From positions 26,005-90,004 of the forward strand of contig JACRBZ010000084.1 of assembly GCA_016219185.1 (NCBI GenBank): 64,000 nt of DNA, written 5' to 3'. The notes under the pieces were generated by a model, which worked only from the letters and a program-made list of their open reading frames with translations, was not told where the DNA came from and did not search any database. Both the position numbers and the translations under genes were made by a program. This DNA is from Deltaproteobacteria bacterium. Lineage in GTDB: Bacteria > Desulfobacterota > Desulfobacteria > Desulfobacterales > Desulfatirhabdiaceae. Shown here piece after piece: positions 61,605 through 64,000 of the stretch (within the stretch, counting starts at the first letter, position 1; each line of letters starts with the position of its first letter).

Positions 61605-63869
61605 CTATCTCCCCCAATCGTTGGTAGCATCAACCTCATCGTCATGTTCCATGGATTGGCAAACACGTGCCTGTGCTCTGCCACCAGGGCAGCAGTGTCC
61701 GAAGATTGGGCACGAGTTTCCTTCACCGCGGTCGGCGACAACATCTGAACTGGATGCGTCAGCAAGGCATTCGATAAGGTATTCGCAATAGCTTCCCGTA
61801 TCTGGGGCATTTCCCGCTTGGCAAAGCCGGTCTCGAAGTGAATCAATCCACTCCGCATAGACTTCATCATCCATTGGTGGCACGGGCTGAAGTTCGATGC
61901 AATGTTCCCAGGGACAACCCAGACCCTGGATCTCGAATGAATGGTTCGGCCTTAGGTCGTCCACGTAGCCGACATGGTTTGAATACCCGTGAAGCAGGCA
62001 CCTGCAGTCTGCAAGGAAGCTCTGGTATCTGCCCAGGCCCGCGACAGCGAGAGCACGCAACCGACTTGGGTCCTCTCCCTTTTCCGGGTCCACCCGTTTA
62101 ACGAGACCTTGGTCGATCAACGACTGGACGCGACTCCATGTGTGAGCAAGAGTTGGATCTTCAAACTCGTGCGGAAAGCCCACCGTTGATATGGCAAAGA
62201 GGTCTCTCAGTAGCTGCACGTCAGCCTTGACAACTGCTTCGAACTCAGGATTAGAGAGACCAGCTTTGCTGGCAGCCTCGAGATGAGCGGCCCATTTAAT
62301 CCCGGTGTCGTAGTACAAGTTCCCGGTTTCTTCTGAACTCTTTTGAAACTCGCGAAGTAGGTGGTCGGCAGCGGCCCAATGCACTTCAGCGATTTCGACC
62401 AATGTCAGCAGGATCACTGCGACCTCTCTAAGAGCATCGTGCACGGTTACTGTCCCGCCCTGCATGCAAACGAGATCGCGGTAAACCAAGCCTCTGAGGA
62501 TGTCTGGACCCATTTTGCCGATGACGGCGAGCGCCTCGCTACGAGAAGCGGAGTAGTCGAACACCGACAGCCTCGCGAGGCCTGACTTGAATTCAGGTGA
62601 GAGTTCGTCGAGCACACGGCGAAGAAGCCAGTCTCGAGCCTCCACAACTCCCACCTCTTTCAACTGCTCGGGCGCCACAGTGCAAGAGACTTGCTGCATT
62701 ACAAGTAAAGACTGTGGGTGTCCACAAACCGCGTGGAAGAGTTCCGATCGCTCGTTGTCGTCACGTCCAACTCCCACCTCGCGCAGAAGCCTCTCTGCCG
62801 AGTCGGAAGGCAAACCTCCTAGAGAAATGGACTTCGCAGTATTCTTCTCGCGTTCGACATCAGGCCACCAACCTGGTGTGTATCGGGAGGACAATATGAC
62901 GGTGCCTGCGAGGCTCTTTCGTGGAAGGTGTTGGATGACGTCCTTAACGAGACTGCCAAGTCGAGGGCCTGCCGCTTCAAATCGGTCAAAGACAATGCTG
63001 ATAGGCCAGTCTGCCAGAGCCTGCGCCAACGTTGTCGGGTATTCATAAGGTCTGCATTGTCGGAGCTTGGCACTGAGGTCTCGAAACTCCATTGCGCGGC
63101 AGTAGTCAGCAATCAACTCAACAGTGTCGCTCGGTTCGAGCAACTCATTGAGCGATATCCAACAGGAGCGTCGCCCCTCGCTTGCAGCTATGGTCGCTGA
63201 TTCTGCGACAAGCGTAGTCTTGCCGGTCCCTCCTATTCCGGTGATTAGCAGGATCTCCCCGCTATACAAGGCGGATGAGACGAAGTCTGTTGAAATGCTG
63301 TGCGGGTAGTATCTCTCCGCAGTGGGATAGAGCGCCCAACTCTCTGAACTTATTTGAAGGCCCGCCTGACGCAGACGATCGAGAAGTGTTGCCGAGTCGA
63401 TCTCCTTTCCGCTTCGCGCGGCAGCAAAGGTGAGACTCCAAAGACTCGCTGCTACCTCCGCAGCGGGTGCCGCAAGAGAAAAAGGCCCGCGAACAAGGAA
63501 ACGTTCCATTTCTTGCCTCACCATAGCAGCGGGGTTAGCAGCGTCTACCGACGGATAGAAGCGCGTCACAATCCGAGTTCTGCCGATCAGGGATTTAAGC
63601 TTGTCCGCAGTGAGAGTAGCGTCTGTCAGCGAGGCCCGGAGTTCGTCATCAATCTGGCTGCGGCCCTCCAAGAAAGGCTTAATCAGCCTCGCGTCAGCTC
63701 CGATTGAGCCGTCCGTAACGAACAGGCACTCAACGCAGTCCGGGTGGTTCGCAAAGCGAGCAAGGACTGGTTTCAAGCGGGATGGGGTCCAATTGTAGCC
63801 TTCCGTAAGCTTCTTGAGCTGCACTTGCCTGAGGCGCCCGTCAACAAAACGCAGCTCAAGTAAGGATGA
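61605..63869 (-). CDS. STAND/NB-ARC-type ATPase, N-terminus truncated
   Basis: 739 residues if started at the GTG at 63824, but the frame is open to 63869 with no ATG, so the true N-terminus is lost. Residues from QVQLKKLTEGYNWTPSRLKPVL suggest the end of a nuclease-like domain (QxK-type). Walker A is GIGGTGKTT (196-204); then ISIVFDRFEAAG and a winged-helix-like region with helical C-terminus. No repeats are obvious. Such proteins act as nucleotide-switch sensors in anti-phage systems; here it is probably broken. The adjacent element at the window edge may have cut it. Confidence 0.7.
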   Translation of the reverse strand, partial: SSLLELRFVDGRLRQVQLKKLTEGYNWTPSRLKPVLARFANHPDCVECLFVTDGSIGADARLIKPFLEGRSQIDDELRASLTDATLTADKLKSLIGRTRIVTRFYPSVDAANPAAMVRQEMERFLVRGPFSLAAPAAEVAASLWSLTFAAARSGKEIDSATLLDRLRQAGLQISSESWALYPTAERYYPHSISTDFVSSALYSGEILLITGIGGTGKTTLVAESATIAASEGRRSCWISLNELLEPSDTVELIADYCRAMEFRDLSAKLRQCRPYEYPTTLAQALADWPISIVFDRFEAAGPRLGSLVKDVIQHLPRKSLAGTVILSSRYTPGWWPDVEREKNTAKSISLGGLPSDSAERLLREVGVGRDDNERSELFHAVCGHPQSLLVMQQVSCTVAPEQLKEVGVVEARDWLLRRVLDELSPEFKSGLARLSVFDYSASRSEALAVIGKMGPDILRGLVYRDLVCMQGGTVTVHDALREVAVILLTLVEIAEVHWAAADHLLREFQKSSEETGNLYYDTGIKWAAHLEAASKAGLSNPEFEAVVKADVQLLRDLFAISTVGFPHEFEDPTLAHTWSRVQSLIDQGLVKRVDPEKGEDPSRLRALAVAGLGRYQSFLADCRCLLHGYSNHVGYVDDLRPNHSFEIQGLGCPWEHCIELQPVPPMDDEVYAEWIDSLRDRLCQAGNAPDTGSYCEYLIECLADASSSDVVADRGEGNSCPIFGHCCPGGRAQARVCQSMEHDDEVDATNDWGR

Positions 63870-63899
63870 TCACAATAAATGATGGAAAAATAGCTTAAA

Positions 63900-64000
63900 A
63901 TTTGCAAGATAGGTGAGGGAGAACAAAGGAGTCCCCTCACGTACCTTGCAAATACCGATGAAGGGACTCCTGCCCACTACCATAAAGAAAGGGCGGGGAA
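63900..64000 (+). mobile_element. Possible 5' end of a transposable element (cut by window)
   Basis: Hairpin ATTTGCAAG/CTTGCAAAT with inner GTGAGGG/CCCTCAC (63900-63953), then an ATG at 63958 reading KGLLPTTIKKGRG, open to the window end. GGAGTCCC and GGGACTCC flank the start and could hide it. It stands where the ATPase gene is truncated. The family is not identified. Confidence 0.35.

Overview
The window looks like a chromosomal stretch from a Gram-negative, environmental delta-proteobacterium of the sulfate-reducer type (Desulfobacterota, Desulfobacteraceae-like). This is an inference. It rests on moderate GC, Shine-Dalgarno starts, lipoprotein and signal-peptide genes, a very dense load of hybrid histidine kinases and GGDEF/EAL proteins, the dnaX-ybaB-recR block preceded by two tRNA-Ser genes, the NifU-like/GGGtGRT pair, and an Acs next to a Pat-like acetyltransferase. 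No rRNA, CRISPR array or complete insertion sequence is visible.

Layout. 1-8.5 kb: phosphorelay cluster: a hybrid kinase cut by the window edge, a REC-DHp protein without an ATPase, a giant inverted hybrid kinase (HK2) and a lone receiver. HK2 is bracketed by two degenerate ~85-bp direct repeats that are pieces of the neighbouring receiver genes. 8.5-22 kb: redox and envelope genes (C_GCAxxG_C_C protein, rhodanese + MauE-like pair, lipoprotein, M1 aminopeptidase, secreted beta-propeller-like and DUF1566 proteins), AT-rich non-coding DNA with strong inverted repeats, then tRNA-Arg and tRNA-His with a terminator. 22-32.5 kb: housekeeping: GNAT, Mut7-C, phenylacetate-CoA ligase-like, YkgJ, RecR, YbaB, DnaX, two tRNA-Ser, DUF1015, TrmN6, a cell-wall amidase and an LprI-type lysozyme-inhibitor-like protein. 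32.6-49.2 kb: a decayed DUF1566 paralogue, M20 peptidase/DUF47/Pit phosphate module, GGDEF-EAL-REC, NifU-like/GGGtGRT, an acyl carrier protein, Pat-like + acetyl-CoA synthetase, MazEF, GH3 glycosidase. 49-53 kb: an HBM-GGDEF-EAL protein overlapping a phosphate-binding-type SBP.

53-64 kb is accessory, defence-like DNA. It holds a graveyard (truncated metallo-beta-lactamase-fold gene, DUF2442 fragment, RAYT transposase fragment, PP-loop gene broken by a 5-bp duplication). After it come a two-gene operon (caspase-like protease + alpha/beta hydrolase), a GC-rich lipoprotein hydrolase, a truncated near-copy of the caspase gene, a TIR/SEFIR protein, a MerB-like fragment, and a STAND ATPase whose N-terminus is cut off next to what may be a mobile element at the right edge.

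Four copies of a ~140-170-bp repeat sit, all in the same orientation, between one gene's stop and the next gene's start (49.2, 57.8, 59.1 and 59.9 kb). One end forms an imperfect hairpin with extrahelical bases flanked by GTTRRRY/RYYYAAC-like boxes, as in integron attC sites. I therefore read 57-61 kb as a probable integron-type cassette array without a visible integrase. The caspase-hydrolase operon inside it is the best candidate for an undescribed system. The pairing is analogous to protease-activated bacterial effectors, but its function is untested.
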